From Ctena decussata (Eukaryota; Mollusca; Bivalvia; Lucinida; Lucinidae), in the NCBI GenBank assembly GCA_963989385.1, contig OZ022506.1, positions 67,901,434 through 67,965,433 on the forward strand: 64,000 bases of DNA, in the 5' to 3' direction. A program made the translations under genes and the position numbers. Numbering within the stretch: position 1 is the stretch's first letter; each line of letters starts with the position of its first letter. This document shows positions 23,008 through 31,829 of the stretch, piece after piece. The notes under the pieces are model-generated. The model saw only the letters and a list, made by a program, of their open reading frames with translations. It did not search any database and was not told the origin of the DNA.

Positions 23008-23040
<33 letters not shown>
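23008..23040. repeat. (CT)n microsatellite
   Basis: About 16 CT units followed by GTATGTGTGTG. Confidence 0.95.
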
Positions 23041-23044
<4 letters not shown>

Positions 23045-23477
23045 GTGTGTGATTTACAATAGAAAATGGGTAAAATTAAATGTTACTGTTGTTTTTGATG
23101 ACCGCCTATTTGGGAAAGAGCTGTTCACGTTAGTGTAAAGAAACCATAATAAATAAGACGATGCAACATTGGGAATAACATCACCTGAAACTGAACGTTA
23201 AAACGAATGGGGGAATAGGGAAGGTAAAGATCAGCCAGCGCTTCCGCGCCGTCTGATTGCTTAGATAATCTGATACTGGGGAATAAAAGTGAGGATTCAG
23301 TTTGATCACTTTACACAGATGTGAACGCCGGGATGCATACCGTGATGGCATAGCTTGCATTTTCAGGCGAGGCCTATCATATCGCGAGTGTGTTGTCCAT
23401 AGTCGAAGTCATCAGTTAAGCTGCATGTAGTCATGCATCAAGAGGTTATTTTTTTACTCTGGGTTGACAAAATTTTT

Positions 23478-23562
23478 CAATCGTTGGCCGGGCCGGGTTT
23501 GAAGCCGCGACTTTCTGTGCAATAGCTATGCGCTCTAACAAATGGACTACGGCGTGACACAC
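23478..23562 (-). repeat. tRNA-derived SINE head
   Basis: On the minus strand, TAGTCCATTTGTTAGAGCGC (A box) is followed by GCGGCTTCAAACCCGGCC (B box) at tRNA spacing. The anticodon region does not form a clean seven-base loop, so I call it a SINE head rather than a tRNA gene. Confidence 0.6.
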
Positions 23563-23607
23563 AAATAACTAGAAAACTGTGAAGTCCAAAAGTCTGTAAC
23601 TCTGGTA

Positions 23608-23860
23608 ACACACGTTGGTTGGTTGTTTTGAGTTTAACGGCCCCTTTAGACAGTATTTCCGTCTATATCGGGCCGTCTCCGAAAGAGAGGAAGAAAGAAG
23701 AGAGATGTGATAGCGTGAGAAAAATGTCCAAACAGTCCCACCCGCACCTACTGCAAGCACAGTAGGCCCTTGCCCCACCATTATCCAAATCAGTAGGACA
23801 CCATGGAATTGGAAGTTATACCCAGCACCATCGCATCACCCAACCACCCCGGTAACACAC
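23608..23860. repeat. Interspersed repeat family C, reference arrangement
   Basis: Module 1 (TTGGTTGTTTTGAGTTTAAC, GACAGTATTTCCGTCTATAT, CCGTCTCCGAAAGAGAGG) is followed by module 2 (GTCCCACCCGCACCTACTGC, CCATTATCCAAATCAGTAGG, CCCAGCACCATCGC). Module 1 alone recurs at 45645-45740 and 58555-58640. At 53196-53480 module 2 is present but inverted. Confidence 0.8.
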
Positions 23861-23999
23861 GTGAGAGTCGTCAGGCTAACAGTAATGCTTTAGCTGTTGT
23901 GCACAAAACACAGGTTTGTCCGAGTCACCAATGCCCACATATGCCCTAACGCCCTTTCACGCGTCGGTAAAAGGGACGATGGGAAATTAGCGAGCTGCC

Positions 24000-24155
24000 C
24001 AGTCTGGGATTAGACTCTGCATTCGTACATGAATCCCGGGCTCGAGACGAGTTGGAAGCAGGTATCTTTTCAGTCATAAACAGCCTTTCATTATCACCAA
24101 CCCATCGCCCTGATATTGCTGAAATCATGTTAAAAAGGGCGTAAAATCGTGATTC
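24000..24155 (+). repeat. tRNA-derived SINE body and tail
   Basis: ATCACCAACCCATCGCCCTG, then TGCTGAAATCATG, and the tail AAAAGGGCGTAAAATCGTG match the bodies near 12150 and 17130. Confidence 0.65.
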
Positions 24156-24772
24156 ATCCACCATCGACAAAAATTAATAGGTTTGATTTTCAACACATTA
24201 ATCTAATAAAGGTAGCATATCCGAATTTGTTAGCTTGTCAAAGCAGCTAAACATCTTTTCAAGCGCAGAAATTGATTGACACTTCCGGCTACTGATTACA
24301 TCTCTCTACCGTTATATTGTCATGTGTACTCAATACAAGAGTCACAGGTCTTTGAGATGTTACAGTTATGTCTTTCACTGACCCGTTAAATCGTCTAGAG
24401 AAAGTAAACGTTGTAGACGCACAGATTTCGTCTATTTATGAAATTTGCCATATACTGTATTCTTCTTTAGTAAAGTTCACACTATAATCGCGTTTGAGGT
24501 TGTGCGCTGTTCAGAGAGTCTTTGCTTAATAATAGAGCATTCCTGTATTTAAATTGTCTCGCTAAGTTCTAGTACTTGAAGGGAATTTCCCACTACTCTG
24601 CAGTTCCCGACTTATCTGTCTATCAACTCTGGCATCAGTCAAGCCCAGTGTGTCCAGTTTCCTGGAATACAGAAGAGTTTATTAAGTAATATGCTTGACC
24701 TCTACTGATCTTATGACTTCTATATCCATCATCCTTCTATGATGTGCCTGTAGTTGCATGTATTACGTGTTT

Positions 24773-25376
24773 ATCTAGGAACTTTATCAATGTTCCCTAG
24801 GTGGTATCTAGTAACATTATCAATGTTCCCTAGGTGGTATCTAGTAACATTATCAATGTTCTCTAGGTGGTATCTAGTATCTAGGTGGTATCTAGTAACA
24901 TTATCAATGTTCCCTAGGTGGTATCTAGTTTCTAGTAACATTATCAATGTTCCCTAGGTGGTATCTAGTAACATTATCAATGTTCCCTAGGTGGTATCTA
25001 GTATCTAGAAGGTATCTAGTAACATTATCAATGTTCCCTAGGTGGTATCTAGTATCTAGTAACATTATCAATGTTCCCTAGGTGGTATCTAGTAACATTA
25101 TCAATGTTCCCTAGGTGGTATCTAGTAACATTATCAATGTTCCCTAGGTGGTATCTAGTAACATTATCAATGTTCCCTAGGTGGTATCTTGTAACATTAT
25201 CAATGTTCCCTAGGTGGTATCTAGTATCTAGGTGGTATCTAGTAACATTATCAATGTTCCCTAGGTGGTATCTAGTATCTAGTAACATTATCAATGTTCC
25301 CTAGGTGGTATCTAGTAACATTATCAATGTTCCCTAGGTGGTATCTAGTAACATTATCAATGTTCCCTAGGTGGAC
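24773..25376. repeat. 33-bp minisatellite, about 17 units
   Basis: The unit GTAACATTATCAATGTTCCC plus TAGGTGGTATCTA recurs almost unchanged. A few units are shortened or padded by extra TCTAGTATCTAGG. Thirty-three is a multiple of three, so long stretches stay open on both strands: eleven-residue units VTLSMFPRWYL on plus and NIDNVTRYHLG on minus. The minus frame is continuous with the first exon of the SWIM/YqaJ gene. Unit identity is very high, so the array is young. Confidence 0.97.
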
Positions 25377-25607
25377 TCCTGATGGTTCGTCGTTCGTCCG
25401 GTAGCTGGCGTAACATTTTGTGCTACAATAAATGGTCCTTTCCTCGTCAGTGAACATACTGACATTGTGAAAGTAATTCTCCGCATAATATCTGTATCCC
25501 TGCCTTTTACTTTTCAGCGAAACAGAAGATCCATTCAAAAACGACAATGAAAAATCGTCCGGCAAATCTTGCAAAGTTGCACGCAGTCTTACTGGTTTCG
25601 CCGCCAT
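25272..25607 (-). CDS. Start exon of the SWIM/YqaJ gene, fused to minisatellite units
   Basis: The frame opens with ATGGCGGCG at 25607 in a good start context (AAAAATATGGCGG). The first 77 residues look genuine: MAAKPVRLRATLQDL, then QGYRYYAENYFHN and YCSTKCYASYRTNDEP. From memory, the 'Y..YF..N..H.V..., C(Y/W)AS.R..D.P' pattern is typical of the N-terminus of bivalve SWIM/YqaJ proteins. From about 25376 the frame enters the 33-bp array in phase and adds three copies of an eleven-residue unit before a stop at 25272. No good splice donor is visible at the junction, so the exon may have been broken by array expansion or is spliced within the first repeat. The nearest downstream exon I recognise is 8.6 kb away. 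Confidence 0.6.
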   Translation of the reverse strand: MAAKPVRLRATLQDLPDDFSLSFLNGSSVSLKSKRQGYRYYAENYFHNVSMFTDEERTIYCSTKCYASYRTNDEPSGVHLGNIDNVTRYHLGNIDNVTRYHLGNIDNVTRY

Positions 25608-27416
25608 ATTTTTGAAAGTTTGTCTAACGCTAGCAACAAGCGAGTTATGTCCCTTGAAGGGGCGTGGTTAAGCTCCGCATGCGGATGAGTCAATTGATTC
25701 TCATTGTCTTAAATGCGCTCTCTAATATCAAAGGAAATTATGAAAGTTAGGACACATTTATTTAGTTCTTAAATTTCAACTCTATTGTCTCAAACAACTG
25801 CCACCTTAAAGTAATTTTCTGATTCTTGGACTTTGAGGTAATGAGAGTCGACTTTAGAGTTTTATTCTTTTGTGCTTTGTGTGAGTTGTATTTTGATTTG
25901 CAATGTTCGACATCCTGCCCTGAGGTATGCTTAGCATGGCTTCGACTCACATAACTGAATATTTTTTCCTAAAAGGTTTTTATCTCTGGTTTTCATGACC
26001 GGCTAGTATACTTGAGGGGACTTTCAATACCCCAGCGAATAATGGAGTATTCTGTCAGTCTCCTGCATTTATGGATCTGCTAGTTACGGAAGACAACAGC
26101 TTCATTCATTACTAAAGATATTCTGTTATTGGAGTTGTTCCTGTACTTGAATATCCGTGCTCTGTTCAGAGTGCGTTAAAACCCGCAAGCAGCTTACACA
26201 AATTATTATATCTTTTATAATGACAGACGCATATTATTTAATGTTGTGTAAATGTGTGTACTTTGATTTTATTTTTCTGTGAAGGTAACACAGCAACCCC
26301 TAATGTATTATTGGGTCTTGTGGCTGTGAAAATAGTGGTATTAACAGGTCACCATAGCTTCAGCATAGAGCAGATAAGGAACGCAGCCTTTCTCTCGCGT
26401 TTCACTCTCTTTAACCTTCCCTTATTCAAATCAGATATCAAGATTACCAATTTACTGGTTGACATTTCTTTTTTGTACGTGTAACTGGCCCCGGGTTGGG
26501 CGTCGAACTTGTGACACTGCGTCATTGCCAAGTGCTTTAACCACTCAACTACGGTGCAGGTCGAAAATGTATAATGCGGCAAACATCTATACACCATAGT
26601 AATGTAGGTTCTTTTGGGACACATGTAAATTTTATACTTTGATTTTATGTCTAAAGATGTGTCAGGACGACTCGTGGCATATTATTAAGTAGTAGGGATT
26701 TTAATCAGACTGTTTCTCCTTGTGAACGGTCTGAGCGGGGTTTTCACTGCATATCTTGGCTCAAGCACTCTGGGTTGTTGTGGCGATTATTATGATCTAG
26801 CTTTGAAACAATCTCATGTACATGTAATGACAAATTCTGCATTTACACTTTGATGCAGTCTGATTCAGGACTTACCTGTTCGCATTCGTGTACTTTTTTT
26901 GTCTCTTGGGAAATCTAAAACATTAATGAGAGGACATTGACCACTTTATGTAGTTGTGCGGGCTTCTTTGATACTTTATTATTAGGTGTTTATGAACAGC
27001 ATCAAACGAGACAGTTTATTTTCAAAAAAATCAGCAGAAATTTACTGCAGTATATTAGAACTGTTAAGGCTTAAAATAAAATTTTGTTTGTTTGTCCTCG
27101 ACCGCCCGACCCACTGTTTACCCCCCGACTCAAAAAATTATATTGCAATTTCCTGAAGAAAAAATATTTTTATCGTTCGCGGCCGTCAGTATACCGGAAT
27201 CCCGGCCGTCAGTATACCGGAATCCAGGTTTTTAACAAAGCTTTGGGTTGCAAATGTGTCATGGTCTGCCAGAAGCTTTGTTGTCAGATTGAATGGGATA
27301 GTCAAGCGCTCATACACTCAAGATCGATGATAGTCTGTGTTTCGCGATTTTTCAGGAAAAAAATCAAAATTTACAGGCAAGAAAACGAGAACCCGCCCAC
27401 AGTCACGAAATGAAAA
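25608..27416. promoter_or_regulatory. Head-to-head intergenic region, presumed promoters
   Basis: This 1.8 kb separates two divergent start exons (25607 minus, 27417 plus). ATGGCGGC at the first start resembles a YY1-type initiator-downstream element, and GGGGCGTGG at ~25659 resembles a GC/KLF box. Both are inferences. A tRNA-like SINE head lies on the minus strand at about 26490-26570 (GTAGTTGAGTGGTTAAAGC, then CAAGTTCGACGCCC). A 23-bp exact tandem duplication is at 27180-27225. No other gene seen. Confidence 0.4.
27180..27225. repeat. Exact 23-bp tandem duplication upstream of a start codon
   Basis: CGGCCGTCAGTATACCGGAA plus TCC is present twice, head to tail, about 190 bases before the ATG at 27417. 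Confidence 0.95.
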
Positions 27417-27879
27417 ATGGCCGCTGAGAAAGTGGCCGATTTCTCATCCGCTCAACAACAGACGTTTTCCGATACTGTGAACAAGTTTGAAGGGCAAAAT
27501 AGAACAAATGTGATCAAAAACACCATACGGAGAATAGAGAAATCAAACACGTGGTTCGATCTTTTTGATTACGCCACTGACACACTCGGACAAAACGATC
27601 TACCAAGAGATGCCTGGGACAATTTTGAAAAAGTAGCAACAATTTCAGTGTCTGCCTCTTTAAATGGAGAACAATTTCATGTTGACCCATACGAACAAAT
27701 CCATGTTCTGTCAGACTTTGACCCTTCGTTGAAGTATGTATCCATAGATCTCAAACTGGAAGCTCCTGTTGATAACAATAACAACACTGAACAGAACAAT
27801 GCCCTCACACTTCCAATGGCAGCTAGTAGAGCCACCAAAATGGCTCAACCTTTGGACGTGAATAGACCAAGGTTCACAG
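27417..27879 (+). CDS. Exon 1, cysteine-rich protein of unknown function
   Basis: The ATG sits in AAAAATGGCCG. 154 codons plus one base lead to the donor ACAG|GTAGGT. The residues begin MAAEKVADFSSAQQQTF, followed by a helical segment (VIKNTIRRIEKSNTWFDLFD) and a hydrophobic/acidic region (VATISVSASLNGEQFHVD, then SLKYVSIDLKLE). No signal peptide or membrane segment. The frame runs on to a chance stop after the donor. The five exons together give 455 codons and every splice phase agrees. I recall similar uncharacterised multi-copy proteins in bivalves and cnidarians but know no function. Confidence 0.85.
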
Positions 27880-27975
27880 GTAGGTAGAGGTTTGTGGAGT
27901 ATTTGGAACACACCAAACACCAGAACAAACTTTAGCCAGAGCCAAGCACATATTTTGTGGCTGTTTTATGCAACA

Positions 27976-28230
27976 GTCATTTGTATCCACGCCCCCCCCC
28001 CCGCACCTACGGGGACGGGCGGGGATAATGACATTTTACTTTTCAGAGCCCTGGTATAAGCCTGCCCTGCGGGGACAAGCTGATAGTAACAACCCTGCTC
28101 TTAGCCCCACCCTACCCAACAGAAAATCTCACCGGGTAAGGTTCCCAATGTTAAACTCCCGGTAATTTCCCGGCACCTTAGCCCGGCTATCCCCGTAGGT
28201 GGGGTGGGGGGGGCTGTGGATATAAATGAC
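27976..28230. mobile_element. G/C-tract MITE in intron 1
   Basis: GTCATTTGTATCCAC followed by C12 and CACCTACGGGGA is inverted by TCCCCGTAGGTGGGG, a G8 tract and GTGGATATAAATGAC. The interior includes GCCCTGCGGGGACAAGC. It folds end to end and does not code. Confidence 0.8.
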
Positions 28231-28372
28231 TAGTGCATTACATTCACTATATATATATGTATTAAGCTGCAATATATTTTCATTTCAAATTAGATCATTA
28301 CGAACAATCATTAAATGCTTAAAAAACCATGACTTATCTGCACAGTCTGATCTGACAGCTTCTTTTAAGCAG

Positions 28373-28597
28373 ACAGAGTTAGGGGGTTAAAACAGGCGTG
28401 GGTCCAAGCTGTTCAACCAATCATAGAAACACTAGAAAGCAGGACCAAAAGACTAACATTGAAAGGGGAAGAGTTCGCATGTCAAAGTGCCGCATCAGAC
28501 GAAGATATGTCTGCCTTTGAAAACCAGCTACATCAGATGGTAGATGGCACAATAACACTGGGGCAGTACCAGGAGAAACATCTGAAATCTAAAGCAG
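28373..28597 (+). CDS. Exon 2 of the cysteine-rich protein
   Basis: The acceptor CTTTTAAGCAG precedes two bases that complete the split codon, then 74 codons and one base before the donor GCAG|GTGAGT. The encoded stretch is helical and charged: GLKQAWVQAVQPIIETLESR, then KGEEFACQSAASDED and ITLGQYQEKHLKSKAG. A nearer AG (AAAACAG at 28398) would give an early stop, which decides the start used here. Confidence 0.85.
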
Positions 28598-29505
28598 GTG
28601 AGTTTTAAAGTGTGGTGCTGTGTCCTTGAGCAAGACTATTCATCAGACTCTTTATCATAATTGCCTAGTACTAGTTCAACCTAGGAATGTTCCAACAAAA
28701 TTGTTGACTGGGACGTAAAGCCTCAACCCTCACCCCTTAAATAAATCAACAACAAAATTTGAAGTATGAAGACTGAAATGTACCTCCACGCAACTGGTTT
28801 GTGCTACCTCGCCATCTGTTTTTCAAATATTTTTATGAAAAATAATTATATAGAAGGCTCTGACAGGGAGTGCCACAATAAAATAACGTAGCCCATCCCA
28901 AGCACCCAGAGTAAGAGGAAACCTCTCCAATCAGAAACCAAATATTAATTACAGGTAAACAAGAGCAGACAAGTTAGCTCTCTCTTCCCCAACTGAGGTA
29001 ATTGATCCACTACCGTTTACATATAAATAAACAACAAAAGAATACAACTTACGACACGAAATACTCTAAAAATATTTAGTATAAAGAACCACACCAAAAT
29101 CACCACTTTAAACGGTCAGTATATTGTAAAGTGCAAAACCGTCCAGTATTGAAACTATTTTGAGACCACATTTTTGGTGCAAATACAGATGAACATCACC
29201 ATTAAAATATCTGGCCTTTGGATTGATGATTGTCGACCAGTAAGGTTCAAACCAATCTGCTTTCCTACAGAAGCTATAGAAGCTATCATCCTGTTGAAAT
29301 TTCGAATATATATGAATATTGCTTGTTTTAGTATCCAGCAAATATTACATAGTCATTCTCTGCATGCTGATCAAACAGTGTACTAAGATGCAATATGGAC
29401 AGTCTGACCTGTGCCTTTTTTATTCGCATAGACATAAAATGCAAATTCTCAGGGCTTGGCCCAAAAAGCATATGTCAGAGTTTTCTTTTTATTGTTCTGT
29501 TTCAG
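28598..29505. other. Intron 2 of the cysteine-rich gene
   Basis: No recognisable repeat with clear ends. Frames across 29108-29386 are mirror readings of AT-rich DNA and not supported as genes. Confidence 0.5.
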
Positions 29506-29765
29506 ACTACAAGCAATTTTTGGCCTCCCACTGTAGAGAGCGCCAATATGTGTTCCAAATAAGAAAGTGTTCGACTCCATCATGTTGTACACCTAGACGA
29601 GCAGACACTGAGGCTGAGCTTCCCTGGGTTCCAGATCCACAGCTGCAGCTGGGTGACCCAAGTCATTATGAGATCTTTGACAATGTGCTCGGCACCGACA
29701 CCACCGAAAAAGACCGGCCATCTGGTTTGAACAGCAAACCATCTGCTGTAGCGGAACAGATGCAG
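29506..29765 (+). CDS. Exon 3 of the cysteine-rich protein
   Basis: The acceptor TTCTGTTTCAG starts it. It begins with two bases of a split aspartate codon and ends in phase 0 at the donor ATGCAG|GTACAT. It includes YKQFLASHCRERQYVFQIRK, a cysteine cluster (KCSTPSCCTP) and an acidic/proline stretch (ELPWVPDPQLQLGDPSHYE). The tail is polar. A MITE begins only six bases beyond the exon, so the donor depends on very little native intron sequence. Confidence 0.88.
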
Positions 29766-29771
29766 GTACAT

Positions 29772-30009
29772 ATGAGCCGTTTTATGAGAAAACCAACGTT
29801 TTGCATATGCGAAAACAAAGACGCAGATCAGCTTCGCGGTTACCGCGAAGCTGATCAGCGCCTTTGTTTTCGCTAAATAGATAGTGCAATTTCTCTAGTT
29901 TCTAAATCCGAAATTTCAAGCCTCTAGCCATCTTCTGTAGCTGTACAGCCTGGTTTGTGTCGGACCAGTTCAGAAATCAGAACGTTGGTTTTCTCATGAC
30001 GCGGCTCAT
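29772..30009. mobile_element. MITE family D, copy 1
   Basis: The ends ATGAGCCGTTTTATGAGAAA and the inverse TTTCTCATGACGCGGCTCAT, followed inward by ACCAACGTT/AACGTTGGT. The interior has a strong hairpin AGATCAGCTTCGCGG/CCGCGAAGCTGATCA. It cannot code. Confidence 0.9.
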
Positions 30010-30011
30010 AT

Positions 30012-30261
30012 GATTTTCGCCATGAGAAAATTGCTTTTCGCATATGTGAAAACAAAGATGAAGATCAGCTGCATCAGCTTGCATGGTAACTGCACAGCTG
30101 ATCAGAGCCTTTGTTTTTGCTACATAGATACTTCAATCCCCTTCTTCCTCAATCCAAAAATTTTAGTCTCTAATCATCTTCTGTAGCTGTACAGCCCGCT
30201 TTGTATTGAACCCTGGTTGGAAATCCCGAAGACAGCTTTTCTCATGTCAGATGCAGCTCAT
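30012..30261. mobile_element. MITE family D, copy 2 (older)
   Basis: It directly follows copy 1 in the same orientation and shares GAAAACAAAGATGAAGATCAG, TTCTGTAGCTGTACAGCC and the degraded end GCAGCTCAT. The left end has eroded to CGCCATGAGAAAATTG. The two form a head-to-tail pair. Confidence 0.85.
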
Positions 30262-30524
30262 ATTATTTGACAAAGGACTGTGTTTATATGATTTATTTAA
30301 GGGATACAATCATTTTCTTCAGTTCACTTTTAACTAACAAAATAGTCACTGATAAGTAAAGCCAATGTACATGAAGTAACCTTAGTCTTAGATATAGTAA
30401 ATGTTATTGCATTTAATACAATTTTGTCACTTTTGTTTTAATATATGAAAAATGGATTTTCCCTAGGCTAGCAAGTTGTTCATTTATTTGAATTGAGTAA
30501 TTTAGGTCCTATATGCTTTTGCAG

Positions 30525-30702
30525 GGCATCCGCAATGCTGGTTTGGTTGCTCAGAATGTTAGAGCAGTGGCTCATTGTTACGAATGCAAGAAGCCGAGAT
30601 GCATTTACTCGACAAGAAAACTGAATACTCGTGAGCTTAGATCCATTGGCAGAGTGTTGGAGAAATATGACTATTCTTGTGGGTCTGTCATAGTTCCAGA
30701 AG
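30525..30702 (+). CDS. Exon 4 of the cysteine-rich protein
   Basis: The acceptor ATATGCTTTTGCAG begins phase-0 codons, and 59 codons plus one base lead to the donor GAAG|GTACTG. It contains NAGLVAQNVRAVAHCYECKK with PRC right after (C-x2-C-x4-C), then LEKYDYSCGS. The spacing suggests a metal-binding fold shared with the next exon. Confidence 0.88.
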
Positions 30703-31166
30703 GTACTGTAGAATTCTATACATGTATTACTCTAATGAACCTTTGTATCAAGGCAGTAATGTATGTCATTCATAGGCAAAGCATTGTGGATGCAGATCAT
30801 ACTGCTCCTTGAGGGACAGTTTGATCTGCATAAACAATTTTGCCTGTCAGACTGCAACTGTTGGAACCATTATTCTACTGTAAAATTCAGCCCAGAAGAC
30901 AAGAATTTTTCATAATTATGATATTTTGATGCCCCTTTTTTTAGAAACAGATACCGAAAAAGAAACTTTTAAAAAGGGTTACTTTTCCCTTGACAGGTTG
31001 GTTGTGGATTTTTCTTGTTCATGTAATGTACTTTTCTTCTCCAGTGAACTTAAACAGATATGAGTATCATACTGCATTACAAATTGTTTTAATGTGCAAA
31101 ATCTTATATTCTGCATTATAGTGAATTAGGCTCAGTTTGTTATAACTTACAAGTGTTATTTTGCAG

Positions 31167-31408
31167 GACATATTCTAGAAGGTGTCATCAGTGTGAAACT
31201 CCAACTGGATTGTGCAACTCATGTTGAGTTTGCATTCTATGCTGACAATAATGCCGTCCCAGTCAAAAGAGACACATGTTGCCACTGCGGGGAGGTTGGG
31301 GCGGAAAGAGACAAAGACCTCCAGAAATCACATCTCATTGTTTTACCTGTTTGCCAACAGTGTTTGGGAATGGGGAAACCTGTCCCCAAAAGAAATCCTA
31401 TTAAATGA
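31167..31408 (+). CDS. Exon 5 (last) of the cysteine-rich protein
   Basis: The acceptor GTTATTTTGCAG is followed by two bases of a split glycine codon and 80 codons to a TGA. It has HILEGVISVKLQLDCATHVEF, a CCHCG motif and a final CQQC before a basic tail (KPVPKRNPIK). CxxC pairs in exons 4 and 5 could form one or two zinc sites. The fold is not one I can name. An overlapping second frame (31212-31430) is a shadow. Confidence 0.88.
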
Positions 31409-31730
31409 AACTCAGATACTCTCAGATTGATAATCTAATATTTTCATTTCATCGGATTCTGACATCTTAGATGAAAAGTGTCATTTAGGCTTACAAGTCA
31501 TGTGATATAAGCTCCGCCATAATTACATCATGGCTTACATTGTTTGTTTACTGTATGGTTTATATCTCATATTGCCATGTAAAGCGAGGAATTTTGGCTA
31601 TTCTGCAATATCTGTTATATCAAATTTAATTCAGAATACCCGGACACTTAGCCCAGTTAGGTGAAAATTTGAATTTAATTCTTGATTGACATTATAAAAT
31701 GCAAATATAAAAATTGAAATCACCACTTTA

Positions 31731-31829
31731 GGCTGCATTGAATGATGAAAACATTAGCTTAGTTTAATGTAAGTGAAGCCCTTCACTTACATTAAACTGA
31801 GCTAATGTTTTCTATCATTCAATGCAACC
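31731..31829. repeat. Near-perfect 46-base-arm hairpin
   Basis: GGCTGCATTGAATGATG..AATGTAAGTGAAG folds back on CTTCACTTACATTAAACTG..CATTCAATGCAACC with a few mismatches. It lies about 320 bases after the cysteine-rich gene's stop, probably downstream of its transcript end. Confidence 0.85.

Larger units (their letters stand above)
16714..24770. other. Presumed long intron of the SWIM/YqaJ gene, repeat-filled
   Basis: No coding exon is recognised between the SWIM exon and the minisatellite. At least one exon carrying the first Cys pair of the SWIM finger is expected here. It has been missed or lost. 17020-17165 and 24000-24155 carry SINE bodies. 19760-21255 and 21504-22890 show no gene and only fragments of the repeats listed separately. 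Confidence 0.5.

Noticed and set aside
23478..23562. Functional tRNA gene on the minus strand
   Set aside because: A and B boxes are present but the acceptor and anticodon stems do not pair well. It fits a SINE head.
24754..25304. Plus-strand repeat protein (WYLVTLSMFPR units)
   Set aside because: Any 33-bp tandem unit lacking a stop gives long frames on either strand. Only the minus frame continues into convincing coding sequence.
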